NCBI GenBank assembly: GCA_937958475.1
Contig: CALFXR010000207.1
Coordinates: 15,512 to 79,511 of the forward strand
Source: an uncultured Mesorhizobium sp.
Lineage (GTDB): Bacteria > Pseudomonadota > Alphaproteobacteria > Rhizobiales > Rhizobiaceae
Length of the DNA: 64,000 nucleotides
Direction of reading: 5' to 3'
In this document: in pieces, positions 1-8,861 of the stretch
How positions within the stretch are numbered: position 1 is the stretch's first letter
Layout of the letters: each line of letters starts with the position of its first letter
The notes under the pieces: model-generated
Seen by the model: only the letters and a program-made list of their open reading frames with translations
Database searches by the model: none
What the model was told of the DNA's origin: nothing
Program-made: the position numbers and the translations under genes

Positions 1-31
1 AGAAACCGAGAAGGTCGAGAATGGCGTCTGA
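1..31 (+). CDS. ntrY: 3' tail of the NtrY sensor kinase gene (partial)
   Basis: Only the last nine codons are visible (frame starting at base 2, ending ETEKVENGV, stop TGA at 29-31). The frame runs 11 bases into ntrX, a translational-coupling overlap expected for a kinase-regulator pair. In alphaproteobacteria the gene directly upstream of ntrX is ntrY, the membrane histidine kinase of the NtrYX nitrogen/redox system. The assignment therefore rests on position and an open frame, because no diagnostic domain lies inside the window. Confidence 0.45.
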   Translation, partial: ETEKVENGV

Positions 32-1382
32 TATCCTTATCGTCGACGACGAAGCGGACATCCGCGAACTCGTCGCGGGAATATTGAGCGACGAAGGTCA
101 CGAGACCCGGACCGCGCACGACAGCGACAGCGCTCTGGCCTCGATTGCCGACCGCGCGCCGCGCCTGGTGTTCCTCGACATCTGGCTGCAGGGCTCGAAG
201 CTCGACGGACTTGCGCTGCTGGACCAGATCAAGGTCCTCCATCCCGGGCTTCCGGTGGTGATGATCTCCGGCCACGGCACCATCGAAACGGCCGTGTCGG
301 CGATCCGGCGCGGCGCCTACGACTTCATCGAGAAGCCTTTCAAGGCCGACCGGCTGATCCTCGTCGCCGACCGCGCCCTGGAGACGTCCAAGCTGAAGCG
401 GGAGGTCTCCGACCTGCGCCAGCGCAGCGGCGATACGCTCGAGCTGATCGGCACCTCGTCGGCGATGGGACAGTTGCGGCAGACGGTCGAGCGCGTCGCG
501 CCGACCAACAGCCGCGTGATGATCATCGGTCCCTCGGGATCTGGAAAGGAGATGGTGGCCCGCGCCATCCACGCCGCGTCGGCGCGCAAGGGCGGTCCCT
601 TCGTCACCCTGAACGCCGCGACGATCACGCCGGAACGCATGGAGATCGAGCTGTTCGGCACGGAGTCCAATGGCGGCGAACGCAAGGTCGGCGCGCTCGA
701 GGAGGCGCATCACGGCATCCTCTACCTGGACGAGGTCGCCGACATGCCGCGCGAGACGCAGGCCAAGATCCTGCGCGTTCTCGTCGACCAGCAGTTCGAA
801 CGCGTCGGCGGCACCAAACGGGTCAAGGTGGACGTGCGGATCATCTCGTCCACCGCCCAGAACCTCGAGGCGATGATCGCCGACGGCCGCTTCCGCGAGG
901 ACCTCTACCATCGGCTCGCCGTCGTGCCGGTCTCGGTGCCGGGGCTTTCCGAGCGCCGCGAGGATATCCCGTACCTGGTGGACTACTTCATGCGCCAGTT
1001 CGCCCGCCAGGCCGGCATCAAGCCGCGCCGCATCGGCGACGACGCTCTGGCCGTGCTCCAGGCGCACAACTGGCCCGGCAACATCCGCCAGTTGCGCAAC
1101 AACATCGAGCGGCTGATGATTCTGGTGCGCGGCGACGACCTCGACGCGCCGATCACGGCCGACCTTCTGCCGTCCGAGATCGGCGACGTCATGCCGAGGG
1201 CGCCGAACCAGTCGGACCAGCACATCATGGCGCTGCCGCTGCGCGAGGCGCGGGAGATGTTCGAGAAGGAATACCTGATCGCCCAGATCAACCGATTCGG
1301 CGGCAACATCTCGCGTACGGCCGAATTCATCGGTATGGAGAGGTCCGCGCTTCACAGGAAGCTGAAGTCCCTCGGGGTCTGA
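21..1382 (+). CDS. ntrX: NtrX-type response regulator (REC, AAA+, Fis HTH)
   Basis: 453 residues, the usual NtrX length. The receiver domain spans about residues 3-120, with an acidic pocket (VDDEAD) and phospho-acceptor Asp in VFLDIWL. An AAA+ sigma-54-interaction-type domain spans about 140-380 with Walker A GPSGSGKE and Walker B ILYLDEVADMP. A Fis-type HTH sits at the C-terminus (NISRTAEFIGMERSALHRKL). The GAFTGA loop that contacts sigma-54 is absent: after ELFGTE the sequence goes straight to NGGERKVGALEEA. This is known for alphaproteobacterial NtrX and suggests it acts as a DNA-binding regulator without sigma-54 remodelling. It is the partner of NtrY in nitrogen and redox (including nitrate) responses. 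It overlaps the presumed ntrY end and is followed 6 bases later by trkA. Confidence 0.93.
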   Translation: MASDILIVDDEADIRELVAGILSDEGHETRTAHDSDSALASIADRAPRLVFLDIWLQGSKLDGLALLDQIKVLHPGLPVVMISGHGTIETAVSAIRRGAYDFIEKPFKADRLILVADRALETSKLKREVSDLRQRSGDTLELIGTSSAMGQLRQTVERVAPTNSRVMIIGPSGSGKEMVARAIHAASARKGGPFVTLNAATITPERMEIELFGTESNGGERKVGALEEAHHGILYLDEVADMPRETQAKILRVLVDQQFERVGGTKRVKVDVRIISSTAQNLEAMIADGRFREDLYHRLAVVPVSVPGLSERREDIPYLVDYFMRQFARQAGIKPRRIGDDALAVLQAHNWPGNIRQLRNNIERLMILVRGDDLDAPITADLLPSEIGDVMPRAPNQSDQHIMALPLREAREMFEKEYLIAQINRFGGNISRTAEFIGMERSALHRKLKSLGV

Positions 1383-1388
1383 AGACAC

Positions 1389-2765
1389 ATGAAAGTCATC
1401 ATCTGCGGCGCCGGCCAGGTCGGACACGGTATCGCCGAACGACTCGCCGCCGAGAAGAACGACGTATCCGTCATCGACACTTCGCCCGAACTCATCCGCG
1501 CCATCCGCGATTCGCTCGATGTCCGCGGTTTCGTCGGGCACGGGTCGCACCCCGACGTGCTGGAGGCCGCGGGCGCCCAGGAAGCGGACATGCTGATCGC
1601 GGTCACGCTCCACGACGAAGTCAACATCGTCGCCTGCGAGGTCGCCCACGCCTTGTTCAACGTGCCGACCAAGATCGCCCGCATCCGGTCCCAGTCCTAC
1701 CTCCAGCCGCACTACCAGGATCTGTTTTCGCGAGAGCACCTGCCCATTGACGTGATCATCTCGCCCGAACTCGAGGTGGCCGAGATGGTGCTGCGACGCA
1801 TCGCTCTGCCCGGCGCGACCGACGTCGTCCGCTTCGCCGAGAACAAGATCGCCATGGTGGCGATCGAATGCCTCGAGGAATGCCCGGTCATCAACACGCC
1901 GCTCGCCCAGCTGAGCGAGCTCTTTCCGGACCTGCCGTCGACGGTGGTCGGCGTAACGCGCAACGGCAAGCTGTTCATCCCGCATTCGGCCGACCAGCTG
2001 ATCGCCGGCGACCTGGCCTATGTGGTGACGACGAAGGACCAGGTGCGGCGCACCCTCGGCCTGTTCGGCCACGAGGAACCGGAGGCGACGCGGATCGTCA
2101 TCGCCGGCGGCGGCAACATCGGCCTCTACGTGGCGCGCACGCTGGAGCAGCGCCAGAGCCGCACCCGCGTCAAGATCATCGAGAGCAACCGCGAGCGCGC
2201 GGTGTCCGCCGCCGACGAACTGCGCCGAACGGTGGTGCTGCAGGGCAGCGCCATGGACCAGAAGCTCCTGATGGAGGCGGAGATCCAGGACGCCGACCTG
2301 ATGGTGTCGCTGACCAACGACGACCAGGTGAACATCCTCGCCAGCGCCATGGCAAAACGCCTCGGATGCAAGGCCAATCTCGTCCTCATCAACAATCCCG
2401 CGTTCCACGACCTGATCAAGACCCTCGGCATCGACGCCTATGTGAACCCGCGGTCGGTCACCGTCTCGCGTGTTCTCCAGCACGTCCGCCGGGGCCGGAT
2501 ACGCGCCGTCCATTCTGTCCAGCGCGGGGCCGCCGAGATCATCGAGGCGGAAGCGCTCGACACATCTCCGCTCGTCGGACCGCTGATGCGCGATCTCCAT
2601 CTGCCGACGGGCATGCGCATCGGCGCGATCTACCGCGACGGCGAAGTTCTGAAGCCGAGCGGATCGCTGAAGATCCAGCCGCGCGACCGCGTCGTCATCT
2701 TCGCGCTCGCCGATGCCGTGAAGCAGGTCGAGCAACTCTTCCGCGTCAGCCTCGAGTTTTTCTGA
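1389..2765 (+). CDS. trkA: Trk potassium uptake system NAD-binding protein TrkA
   Basis: 458 residues, full length for TrkA. Two tandem RCK modules are visible. The first Rossmann fold begins IICGAGQVGHGIAERLA at residue 3, and the second begins IVIAGGGNIGLYVARTLE near residue 236. Each is followed by an RCK_C region (about 140-225 and 370-455). TrkA is the peripheral cytoplasmic subunit that binds NAD(H) and ATP/ADP and gates the TrkH/TrkG potassium channel. No trkH lies in the window. The start codon follows ntrX by 6 bases, so the two are probably co-transcribed, the usual order in rhizobia. Confidence 0.94.
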   Translation: MKVIICGAGQVGHGIAERLAAEKNDVSVIDTSPELIRAIRDSLDVRGFVGHGSHPDVLEAAGAQEADMLIAVTLHDEVNIVACEVAHALFNVPTKIARIRSQSYLQPHYQDLFSREHLPIDVIISPELEVAEMVLRRIALPGATDVVRFAENKIAMVAIECLEECPVINTPLAQLSELFPDLPSTVVGVTRNGKLFIPHSADQLIAGDLAYVVTTKDQVRRTLGLFGHEEPEATRIVIAGGGNIGLYVARTLEQRQSRTRVKIIESNRERAVSAADELRRTVVLQGSAMDQKLLMEAEIQDADLMVSLTNDDQVNILASAMAKRLGCKANLVLINNPAFHDLIKTLGIDAYVNPRSVTVSRVLQHVRRGRIRAVHSVQRGAAEIIEAEALDTSPLVGPLMRDLHLPTGMRIGAIYRDGEVLKPSGSLKIQPRDRVVIFALADAVKQVEQLFRVSLEFF

Positions 2766-2832
2766 TCACCGCGGGACCGCCACAGCCGGCAATCGGCGCC
2801 CGGACCATCTATCCGCCGGAGGGACGACACGA

Positions 2833-3696
2833 ATGCCTCGCATCGCCTATGTGAACGGACGCTACGTTCGCCATGCCATCGCCGCGGTCCACATCGAGGA
2901 CCGCGGCTACCAGTTCGCCGACGGCGTTTACGAAGTCTGCGAGATCGCCAGCGGCTACATCGTCGACATGCCGCGCCATCTCGACCGGCTGGCCCGTTCG
3001 CTCAAGGAGCTCTCGATCGGCTGGCCCGTCCATCGCAACGCGCTGATGCTCATCCTGCGCGAGGTGGTGCGCCGCAACGGCGTCGTCGACGGCTTGGTCT
3101 ATGTGCAGGTGACGCGCGGTGTCGCCAGCCGCGACTTCCCGTTCCCGGAGGGCGTGAGACCGGCGCTCGTCGTCACCGCGCGCAAGGTTCCCGCCGGTAC
3201 GCAGGCCAGGCGCGCCGAGACGGGAATCAAGGTCGTCACCATGCCGGACAACCGGTGGGAGCGAGTGGACATCAAGTCGGTCGGGCTACTGCCCAACGTG
3301 CTCGCCAAGCAGAAGGCCAAGGAGGCCGGCGCCCAGGAAGCCTGGTTCGTCGACGACGACGGAATGGTCACCGAAGGCGGATCTTCGAACGCCTGGATCG
3401 TCACCAGCGACGGCGTGCTGGTGACCCGGCCGGCGGAACACGGGATCCTGCGCGGAATTACGCGCACGACCCTGTTCGATGTCGTCGCCAAACTCGGCAT
3501 GAAGGTCGAGGAGCGCCGGTTCACGGTCGAGGAAGCCAAGTCGGCGCGCGAGGCCTTCATCAGTTCGGCGACGACGATCGCCATGCCGGTCGTCGAGATC
3601 GACGGCCAGCCGGTGGCCAACGGACATCCCGGATCGATCGTACTTTCACTGCGCCGGGCGTTTTTTGACATTGCGGAGAAAACCAAGGCCTGTTAA
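2833..3696 (+). CDS. dat: D-amino-acid aminotransferase (PLP fold type IV)
   Basis: 287 residues, matching D-alanine aminotransferases. The N-terminus (YVNGRYV, then HIEDRGYQFADGVYEV) is the class IV aminotransferase signature. The PLP-binding lysine is in DIKSVGLLPNVLAKQKA, closely resembling the DIKS-LLPN-KQ motif of D-amino-acid aminotransferases. The cofactor-phosphate region TEGGSSNAW is also present. The enzyme interconverts D-Ala or D-Glu with pyruvate or 2-oxoglutarate, feeding peptidoglycan precursors. The start is preceded by GGAGGGACGACACGA. A branched-chain aminotransferase is the alternative family member, but the motif spacing favours D-amino-acid use. Confidence 0.87.
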   Translation: MPRIAYVNGRYVRHAIAAVHIEDRGYQFADGVYEVCEIASGYIVDMPRHLDRLARSLKELSIGWPVHRNALMLILREVVRRNGVVDGLVYVQVTRGVASRDFPFPEGVRPALVVTARKVPAGTQARRAETGIKVVTMPDNRWERVDIKSVGLLPNVLAKQKAKEAGAQEAWFVDDDGMVTEGGSSNAWIVTSDGVLVTRPAEHGILRGITRTTLFDVVAKLGMKVEERRFTVEEAKSAREAFISSATTIAMPVVEIDGQPVANGHPGSIVLSLRRAFFDIAEKTKAC

Positions 3697-3770
3697 CCAC
3701 TTAAGGCAGTGTTGCTTACCCAATTGTGGGTGATGCTTGCCGCGGCCATGCCAACCTCGCTTCTGCGTCC

Positions 3771-3800
3771 TTGACATGGGAGGGCCGTTCAGGCGCTACT
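3771..3800 (+). promoter_or_regulatory. Candidate sigma-70 promoter for hfq-hflX
   Basis: A perfect -35 hexamer TTGACA (3771-3776, preceded by the C preferred in alphaproteobacteria) is followed 18 bases later by the weak -10 match GCTACT (3795-3800), about 40 bases before the hfq start. It lies in the 142-base gap between dat and hfq. The -10 is poor, so this is a candidate only. Confidence 0.4.
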
Positions 3801-3838
3801 AGCGGCAAGTCGTACGGGGATGGCGGAAGATAAAAACA

Positions 3839-4087
3839 ATGGCGGAACGGTCGCAAAATCTGCAGGATCTCTTTCTCAACTCGGTTCGCAAGAGCAAGAA
3901 TCCGCTCACAATTTTCCTCATCAATGGCGTGAAACTGACCGGCGTAGTGACGTCGTTCGACAATTTCTGCGTGCTCCTGCGCCGTGACGGGCACTCCCAA
4001 CTCGTCTACAAGCACGCGATCTCGACCATCATGCCGAGCCAGCCGGTTCAGATGTTCGATGGCGAGGAAAGCAACCGGGACGCCTGA
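3839..4087 (+). CDS. hfq: RNA chaperone Hfq
   Basis: 82 residues, the compact alphaproteobacterial form. The Sm1 motif is seen in [19 protein letters not shown] and [19 protein letters not shown], and the Sm2 motif in [11 protein letters not shown], which holds the YKHAIS signature of the RNA-binding ring. Hfq forms a hexamer that pairs small RNAs with mRNAs and controls stability and translation. In rhizobia it also affects nitrogen and stress regulons. The long acidic C-terminal tail of enterobacterial Hfq is missing, as expected. The stop codon directly abuts the hflX start, indicating an hfq-hflX operon. Confidence 0.98.
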   Translation: MAERSQNLQDLFLNSVRKSKNPLTIFLINGVKLTGVVTSFDNFCVLLRRDGHSQLVYKHAISTIMPSQPVQMFDGEESNRDA

Positions 4088-5482
4088 TTGAGCACGGACA
4101 GCGCCGGCCGCGAGCCGGGCGGGAACGCCACAACAGTGTCGACTGGGAAAGACGCTGCGCGAACGCGCGCCGTGATCGTCGTTCCGGTATTGACGAAACA
4201 GGCCCGCACCGAAGAAGACGCCGCGCAGGGCAGGCCGCGACTCACCCGCTCGCCGGAAGCCCGCCGCGAGGAGGCCGTCGGTCTGGCGCTGGCGATCGAT
4301 CTCGATCCCGCACATGCAGTCATCGTTCCGATCGCCGATCCGAAACCGGCGACCCTGCTCGGCTCGGGCAAGGTTTTAGAGATCGCGGAGATGGTTGGGG
4401 GGGCGGGGGCGGAGCTCGTCGTCGTTGATCATCCACTGTCTCCGGTGCAGCAGCGGAACCTGGAAAAGGAGCTGAATGCGAAGGTGCTCGACCGCACCGG
4501 CATCATCCTCGAGATCTTCGGCCGCCGGGCGCGGACCAAGGAGGGCGCGCTGCAGGTCGAACTCGCCCATCTCAACTACCAGAAGGGTCGCCTCGTGCGC
4601 AGCTGGACGCACCTCGAGCGCCAGCGCGGCGGTGCCGGCTTCCTGGGCGGCCCCGGCGAAACGCAGATCGAGGCCGACCGCCGCGTCCTCCAGGACAAGA
4701 TCGTCAAGCTGAAGCGCGAACTGGAGACCGTTCGGCGCACGCGCGACCTGCACCGCTCCAAGCGCAAGAAGGTGCCGTTCCCGATCGTCGCCATCGTCGG
4801 CTATACCAACGCCGGAAAATCAACGCTTTTCAACAGGTTGACCGGTGCCGGGGTGCTCGCCGAGGACATGCTCTTCGCCACGCTCGACCCGACTCTCAGG
4901 CGCGTGCGCCTGCCGCACGGCACGACCGCGATCATGTCGGACACGGTCGGTTTCATCTCGGACCTGCCGACGCATCTGGTCGCCGCCTTCCGCGCCACGC
5001 TGGAAGAGGTGGTCGAGGCGGATCTCATCATCCATCTGCGCGACATTTCTGACCCGGACACGGCGGCGCAGGCCGAGGACGTCGAACGCATCCTCGGCGA
5101 TCTCGGCGTCGACGCCAGCGACAGGAAGCGCGTCATCGAGGTCTGGAACAAGATCGACCGGCTGGAAGAATCGGCCCGGCATCGACTGCTCGAAGAGCAG
5201 TCGGAAGGCGCGGACACGCCGCCGATCGCCATTTCGGCCATCACCGGCGAAGGAATCGGCGCGCTGGTGGCCGTGATCGAGGAGCGCGTCGCCGGTTCCC
5301 TGCGGCCGATGACGGTGACGCTGGGTCCGCAGCAGCACAAACTCATCGACTGGGTCTACCGCAACAGCGCGGTCGTCGGCCGCGAGGACCATGACGACGG
5401 CAGCGTCACGCTGGTACTCAGCGTGACGGATGCGACCCAGCACGAACTCGAATCGAGAATGTCGAGCAGAAGCAGCGGGTAG
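4088..5482 (+). CDS. hflX: GTPase HflX
   Basis: 464 residues. The N-terminal HflX-specific nucleotide-binding domain (about 45-215) contains the glycine-rich GGAGFLGGPGETQIE motif. The GTPase domain follows, with G1 GYTNAGKSTLFNRL, G3 DTVGFISDLP and G4 NKID. HflX binds the large ribosomal subunit and splits stalled or heat-damaged 70S ribosomes. The chosen start is a TTG at 4088 immediately after the hfq stop. An in-frame ATG is not available close by, and the N-terminal 40 residues are low-complexity, so the true start could lie slightly downstream. Co-occurrence with hfq is conserved across proteobacteria. Confidence 0.93.
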   Translation: MSTDSAGREPGGNATTVSTGKDAARTRAVIVVPVLTKQARTEEDAAQGRPRLTRSPEARREEAVGLALAIDLDPAHAVIVPIADPKPATLLGSGKVLEIAEMVGGAGAELVVVDHPLSPVQQRNLEKELNAKVLDRTGIILEIFGRRARTKEGALQVELAHLNYQKGRLVRSWTHLERQRGGAGFLGGPGETQIEADRRVLQDKIVKLKRELETVRRTRDLHRSKRKKVPFPIVAIVGYTNAGKSTLFNRLTGAGVLAEDMLFATLDPTLRRVRLPHGTTAIMSDTVGFISDLPTHLVAAFRATLEEVVEADLIIHLRDISDPDTAAQAEDVERILGDLGVDASDRKRVIEVWNKIDRLEESARHRLLEEQSEGADTPPIAISAITGEGIGALVAVIEERVAGSLRPMTVTLGPQQHKLIDWVYRNSAVVGREDHDDGSVTLVLSVTDATQHELESRMSSRSSG

Positions 5483-5488
5483 AACGAT

Positions 5489-6313
5489 TTACTTCGTGCG
5501 TTTCGCGAGCTGCCAGAGGCGCTCCATCTCGACCAGATCGGTTTCTTCGAGCGTGCGTCCGGACGTCGTCAGCGCATGCTCCATGTGATGGAATCGCGAA
5601 CGGAACTTGTCGTTGGTTCCTCGCAGCGCCGATTCGGCGTCGATGCCGAGGTGGCGGCCGAAATTGACCAATGAAAACAGGACGTCACCGAACTCGTCGG
5701 TGATCGCGGCGCGATCGGCGCCGTCGATGGCTTCGCGCAATTCGCCGATCTCCTCGGCGATCTTGTCGAGGATCGGCTTCGCCTCCTTCCAGTCGAAGCC
5801 GACTTGGGCCGCCTTCTCCTGAAGTTTCTGCGCGCGGGACAGGGCGGGCAGGGCGACGGGCACCCCGTCGAGGAACCCGTGGCCGGCCTCCTCGGGCGGC
5901 AAGCCACGCGCCGCGCGGGCCGCGCGCCTGGCGGCCTTCTCCTCGCCCTTGATGCGGTTCCACATGCCCTTGGCCGAACCGGCGGCGCGCGCTTCGGCAT
6001 CGCCGAAGACGTGGGGATGACGCCGGATCATCTTCTCGGTGATCGCCTGGACGACGTCGCCGAAGGCGAACTCGCCTTCCTCCTCGGCCATGCGCGAATG
6101 GTAGACGACCTGGAGAAGCAGGTCGCCGAGTTCGTCGCGCAGGTCGTCGAGATCGCCGCGCTCGATGGCGTCGGCGACCTCATAGGCCTCCTCGATCGTA
6201 TAGGGCGCGATGGTACCGAAATCCTGCTCGAGATCCCACGGGCAGCCGGTCCCGGGCGTGCGCAGCGCCGCCATGATCTCGAGGAGCCGTGCGATGTCGC
6301 GGGAAGGTTGCAT
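5489..6313 (-). CDS. mazG: Nucleoside triphosphate pyrophosphohydrolase MazG
   Basis: 274 residues, carrying two MazG domains. The N-terminal one (about 10-115) has the CPWDLEQ start and the metal-binding EEAYEVADAIE and LRDELGDLLLQVVYH helices. The second (about 155-265) has EEIGELREAI and DEFGDVLFSLVN. MazG hydrolyses (d)NTPs to NMP and pyrophosphate, cleansing the nucleotide pool of non-canonical or surplus nucleotides. It can also lower ppGpp signalling. The gene converges on hflX, with 6 bases between the stop codons. Nothing else of note lies in the 136 bases upstream. Confidence 0.95.
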   Translation of the reverse strand: MQPSRDIARLLEIMAALRTPGTGCPWDLEQDFGTIAPYTIEEAYEVADAIERGDLDDLRDELGDLLLQVVYHSRMAEEEGEFAFGDVVQAITEKMIRRHPHVFGDAEARAAGSAKGMWNRIKGEEKAARRAARAARGLPPEEAGHGFLDGVPVALPALSRAQKLQEKAAQVGFDWKEAKPILDKIAEEIGELREAIDGADRAAITDEFGDVLFSLVNFGRHLGIDAESALRGTNDKFRSRFHHMEHALTTSGRTLEETDLVEMERLWQLAKRTK

Positions 6314-6449
6314 GGCCGGACCCTATCGTGGCCGGCGGCCCGCCAACACCGGACTTCGCCGCACGCGCTGCCTTTTCCACAGTTCGGGGACGCCGCCGCG
6401 CGTCCCGGCGCATGGCGTCGTCGGCGGAGGCAGGTGGACCGCTACCGGA

Positions 6450-6968
6450 TCAGTTCCGCGCCGCGGCCGTGAGCGCGCCGGCGCCGATCAGTTCCAGGCA
6501 GTAGGGGATGGCGGGGAACACGGCGCGCAGGCAGACGTCGATCGAAGCCGGCTTCCCCGGCAGGTTGACGATCAGCGTCCTGCCGCGCACGCCCGCCGTC
6601 TGCCGGGACAGGATCGCGGTCGGCACGTGCTTCAGGCTTTCCTGGCGCATCATCTCGCCGAAGCCCGGAAGTTCCATCGTCATCACCTGGCGCATGGCTT
6701 CCGGCGTCAGATCGCGCGGCGACGGCCCGGTGCCGCCCGAGGTGAAGATCAGGTCGACCTTATCCTCGTCGCAGAGCCTGACGAGGATGTCGCGTACGCT
6801 GTCTATGCCATCAGGGACGATCTGGCGCGTGATCATGCACGGCGAACCGACGGCGCGGCGCAGCCAGTCCTCGACGGCCGGACCGCTCAGATCCTCGTAT
6901 TCGCCCCGGCTCGCCCGGTCGGAGACGGTGACGATGGCGATCCTGGTCGTCGGCATTGTGTCGTTCAT
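6450..6968 (-). CDS. mogA: Molybdopterin adenylyltransferase-type protein (MogA/MoaB family)
   Basis: 172 residues starting at the ATG whose ATGA overlaps the ubiV stop. The MoCF_biosynth fold is clear: IAIVTVSDRASRGEYEDLSG near the N-terminus, then TSGGTGPSPRDLTPEA, the molybdopterin-binding GGTG motif with catalytic acidic residues, and VNLPGKPAS. The family adenylylates molybdopterin before molybdate insertion. MogA and MoaB are hard to separate by sequence alone, so the symbol is tentative. Last gene of the ubiT-ubiU-ubiV run, it would supply cofactor for the nitrate reductase NarG encoded 10 kb away, whose active site needs Mo-bisMGD. An upstream alternative start in the same frame would lie inside ubiV and is not convincing. 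Confidence 0.85.
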   Translation of the reverse strand: MNDTMPTTRIAIVTVSDRASRGEYEDLSGPAVEDWLRRAVGSPCMITRQIVPDGIDSVRDILVRLCDEDKVDLIFTSGGTGPSPRDLTPEAMRQVMTMELPGFGEMMRQESLKHVPTAILSRQTAGVRGRTLIVNLPGKPASIDVCLRAVFPAIPYCLELIGAGALTAAARN

Positions 6969-7864
6969 GCGGCTTGCGGGCTCCTGCAGCCCGGCGCGCC
7001 GAAGGCGAATCCGTCGACCATCGTGCCGGGAAGGTCCAGGCAGGATAGCAGGAATCGCGCCTGTTCGGGCGTTTCCTTGCCGTCGAGGAGATCGCGGTAG
7101 ATCTTCGCCACCGCGACCATGTCGGCCGTATGCGGCGACAGGCGAAGGCGCGAAATGCCGAGACCGGTCAACTCCGCAGAACCCAGGCAGAGCACATGGA
7201 CCTGGCTCGACAGCGTCTGCACGCCGTTGATGGCGAGGAACTTCTGGTCGTCGAGCGTGTCGACGGCGAGGCCGTCCGGATCCTGTTCGCACATGAAGCG
7301 GCAGGAATCCTTGTGCAGGCCGTGCATGCGGGCGTGATAGCAGCGGCCGGAGATCGCCAGCGGCAGGCGGCCGAATGCGAAGGCCTCGAATTCGACGCCG
7401 GTGCTGCGCTTCGCCATGCCGGCAAGGGCGCCGAGCGCCAGTTCGACCGGCGGGCAGATCGTGCGGGCGCCACGCGCCGCGAGGAAAGCGGCTGCCGCCT
7501 CGTTGTAGACGTTGAGGAACGGGCCGGTGACGAACGGGCGGCCGTTCCGCCAGCGCAGTGCGGTGAAGTCGTTGACTTCGACGAGCCTGTCCTCGCCGCA
7601 TAGTTCCTCGATGCTGCGGCGTTCGCGCACCGTCGCCGGCGCTGCGAGCGTCGAGAGGACCACTTCCTTGCCGCCGCGCTCGAGACGCTCGATGATCTCA
7701 GGCCAGGCCGCGTCGGTGAAGGGCATGCGCTTGCCGCAGACGGTCTCGCCGACATGGACGCGGTCGACCGGCGCTTCGTCGGCGATGCGCCGGTAGAAGT
7801 CGAGCAGCCTGTCGGCGGACCAGTGGAAGAAGACGGGGCCGAGCGTCAGCGAAACTCCGGACAT
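6965..7864 (-). CDS. ubiV: O2-independent ubiquinone biosynthesis protein UbiV (peptidase U32-like)
   Basis: 299 residues, starting MSGVSLTLGPVFFHW. Four cysteines in the UbiV arrangement are visible: one in GETVCGKRM (residue 43) and three in GRCYHARMHGLHKDSCRFMCE (residues 175, 188 and 192, spaced 13 and 4 as in E. coli). In E. coli these bind a [4Fe-4S] cluster. With UbiU and UbiT, UbiV hydroxylates the ubiquinone ring without oxygen, using prephenate as the hydroxyl donor. The gene follows ubiU by 2 bases and overlaps mogA by 4, so it is translated from one transcript. Its presence fits an organism that respires nitrate with ubiquinol. Confidence 0.92.
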   Translation of the reverse strand: MSGVSLTLGPVFFHWSADRLLDFYRRIADEAPVDRVHVGETVCGKRMPFTDAAWPEIIERLERGGKEVVLSTLAAPATVRERRSIEELCGEDRLVEVNDFTALRWRNGRPFVTGPFLNVYNEAAAAFLAARGARTICPPVELALGALAGMAKRSTGVEFEAFAFGRLPLAISGRCYHARMHGLHKDSCRFMCEQDPDGLAVDTLDDQKFLAINGVQTLSSQVHVLCLGSAELTGLGISRLRLSPHTADMVAVAKIYRDLLDGKETPEQARFLLSCLDLPGTMVDGFAFGAPGCRSPQAA

Positions 7865-7866
7865 GC

Positions 7867-8850
7867 CTACCTCCAGGTCTTCTTGTAGGCGCCCGTCGTC
7901 TGGCGTCCGCCTTCGGACTGCGCCGCGAGCAACCTGTCGATCTCGATCGCTTCGCCGCCCGCCTCGACGGCGTCGACCGCCCGGCGGAATGCGCGCACGA
8001 CGTCGCCGACATAGCCCTTGCCGCGCTGGCGCCCCTCGATCTTCATGGCGGTGACGCCCGCGGCCTTCAATGCCGCGAGCATCGAACCGGCGTTGAGGCT
8101 GACCGGATCCTCGAACAGGTGCGAGGTCTGCCCGCCGGCCTTGAACAGCCCCTTGCACAGCGTCGGATAGCCGGCCGGCGCACCCGGCGCGTAGCGGTCG
8201 ATGGTGAATCCGCCCAGCCGGGCCGTGGTGCCCTGCGCCGACTCCGAATAGTCGACGAACTCCGGCGGCGAACAGACGCCGTTGAGATTGGGCGATTTGC
8301 CGGTGGCATAGGATGAGAGGTAGCAGCGGCCTTCCGTCATCACGCAGAGTCCGCCGAAGACGAAGACCTCCGTCTCGACCTCGATGGCGCGGTTCAGCGC
8401 GGCGATCTCCTGGACCGAGAGCACGCGCGGCAACACGACACGATGGATGCCGAAGGCGTCGGCATAGAAGGCGATGGCCTCGGGCGTCGCCGCCGCGGCC
8501 TGGACCGACAGGTGCAGCCTGACGTCGGGGTGGGCGCGCGCCATGTGGTCGAGCACGGCGAGGTCGGCGGCGATCACGGCATCGGCGCCGCAGCGCACCG
8601 CGGTGTCGACAGCCTGCCGCCAGCGATCGATCTCGCCGACCCGGGCAAAGGTATTGATGGCGACCAGCACCCGGGCGCCGTGGCCGTGGGCGAAGCGCAC
8701 GCCTTCGGCGAGTTCCGCGGGCGAAAAATTGAGGCCGGGGAAATTGCGCGCGTTGGTGTCGTCGCGAAATCCGCAATAGACGGCGTCCGCACCCGCCTCG
8801 ACGGCGGCTCGCAAGGTGGCGGGGGTGCCCGCCGGGCAGACCAGTTCCAT
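7867..8850 (-). CDS. ubiU: O2-independent ubiquinone biosynthesis protein UbiU (peptidase U32-like)
   Basis: 327 residues from the ATG of MELVCPAGTPATL. Cysteines fall at residues 169, 176, 193 and 232 (GGLCVMTEGRCY, NGVCSPP and YPTLCKGLF), matching the published [4Fe-4S] ligands of E. coli UbiU in position. UbiU forms a heterodimer with UbiV and carries out the anaerobic ring hydroxylations of ubiquinone. The start is placed at 8850, because the in-frame extension upstream runs into ubiT coding sequence. The family resembles U32 collagenase-like peptidases (TrhP/YegQ), but the adjacent ubiT and ubiV leave little doubt. Confidence 0.93.
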   Translation of the reverse strand: MELVCPAGTPATLRAAVEAGADAVYCGFRDDTNARNFPGLNFSPAELAEGVRFAHGHGARVLVAINTFARVGEIDRWRQAVDTAVRCGADAVIAADLAVLDHMARAHPDVRLHLSVQAAAATPEAIAFYADAFGIHRVVLPRVLSVQEIAALNRAIEVETEVFVFGGLCVMTEGRCYLSSYATGKSPNLNGVCSPPEFVDYSESAQGTTARLGGFTIDRYAPGAPAGYPTLCKGLFKAGGQTSHLFEDPVSLNAGSMLAALKAAGVTAMKIEGRQRGKGYVGDVVRAFRRAVDAVEAGGEAIEIDRLLAAQSEGGRQTTGAYKKTWR

Positions 8851-8861
8851 CGGCAATTCCT

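Noticed and set aside
540..760. Missing GAFTGA motif in NtrX as a possible defect
   Set aside because: Absence of this loop is normal for alphaproteobacterial NtrX.
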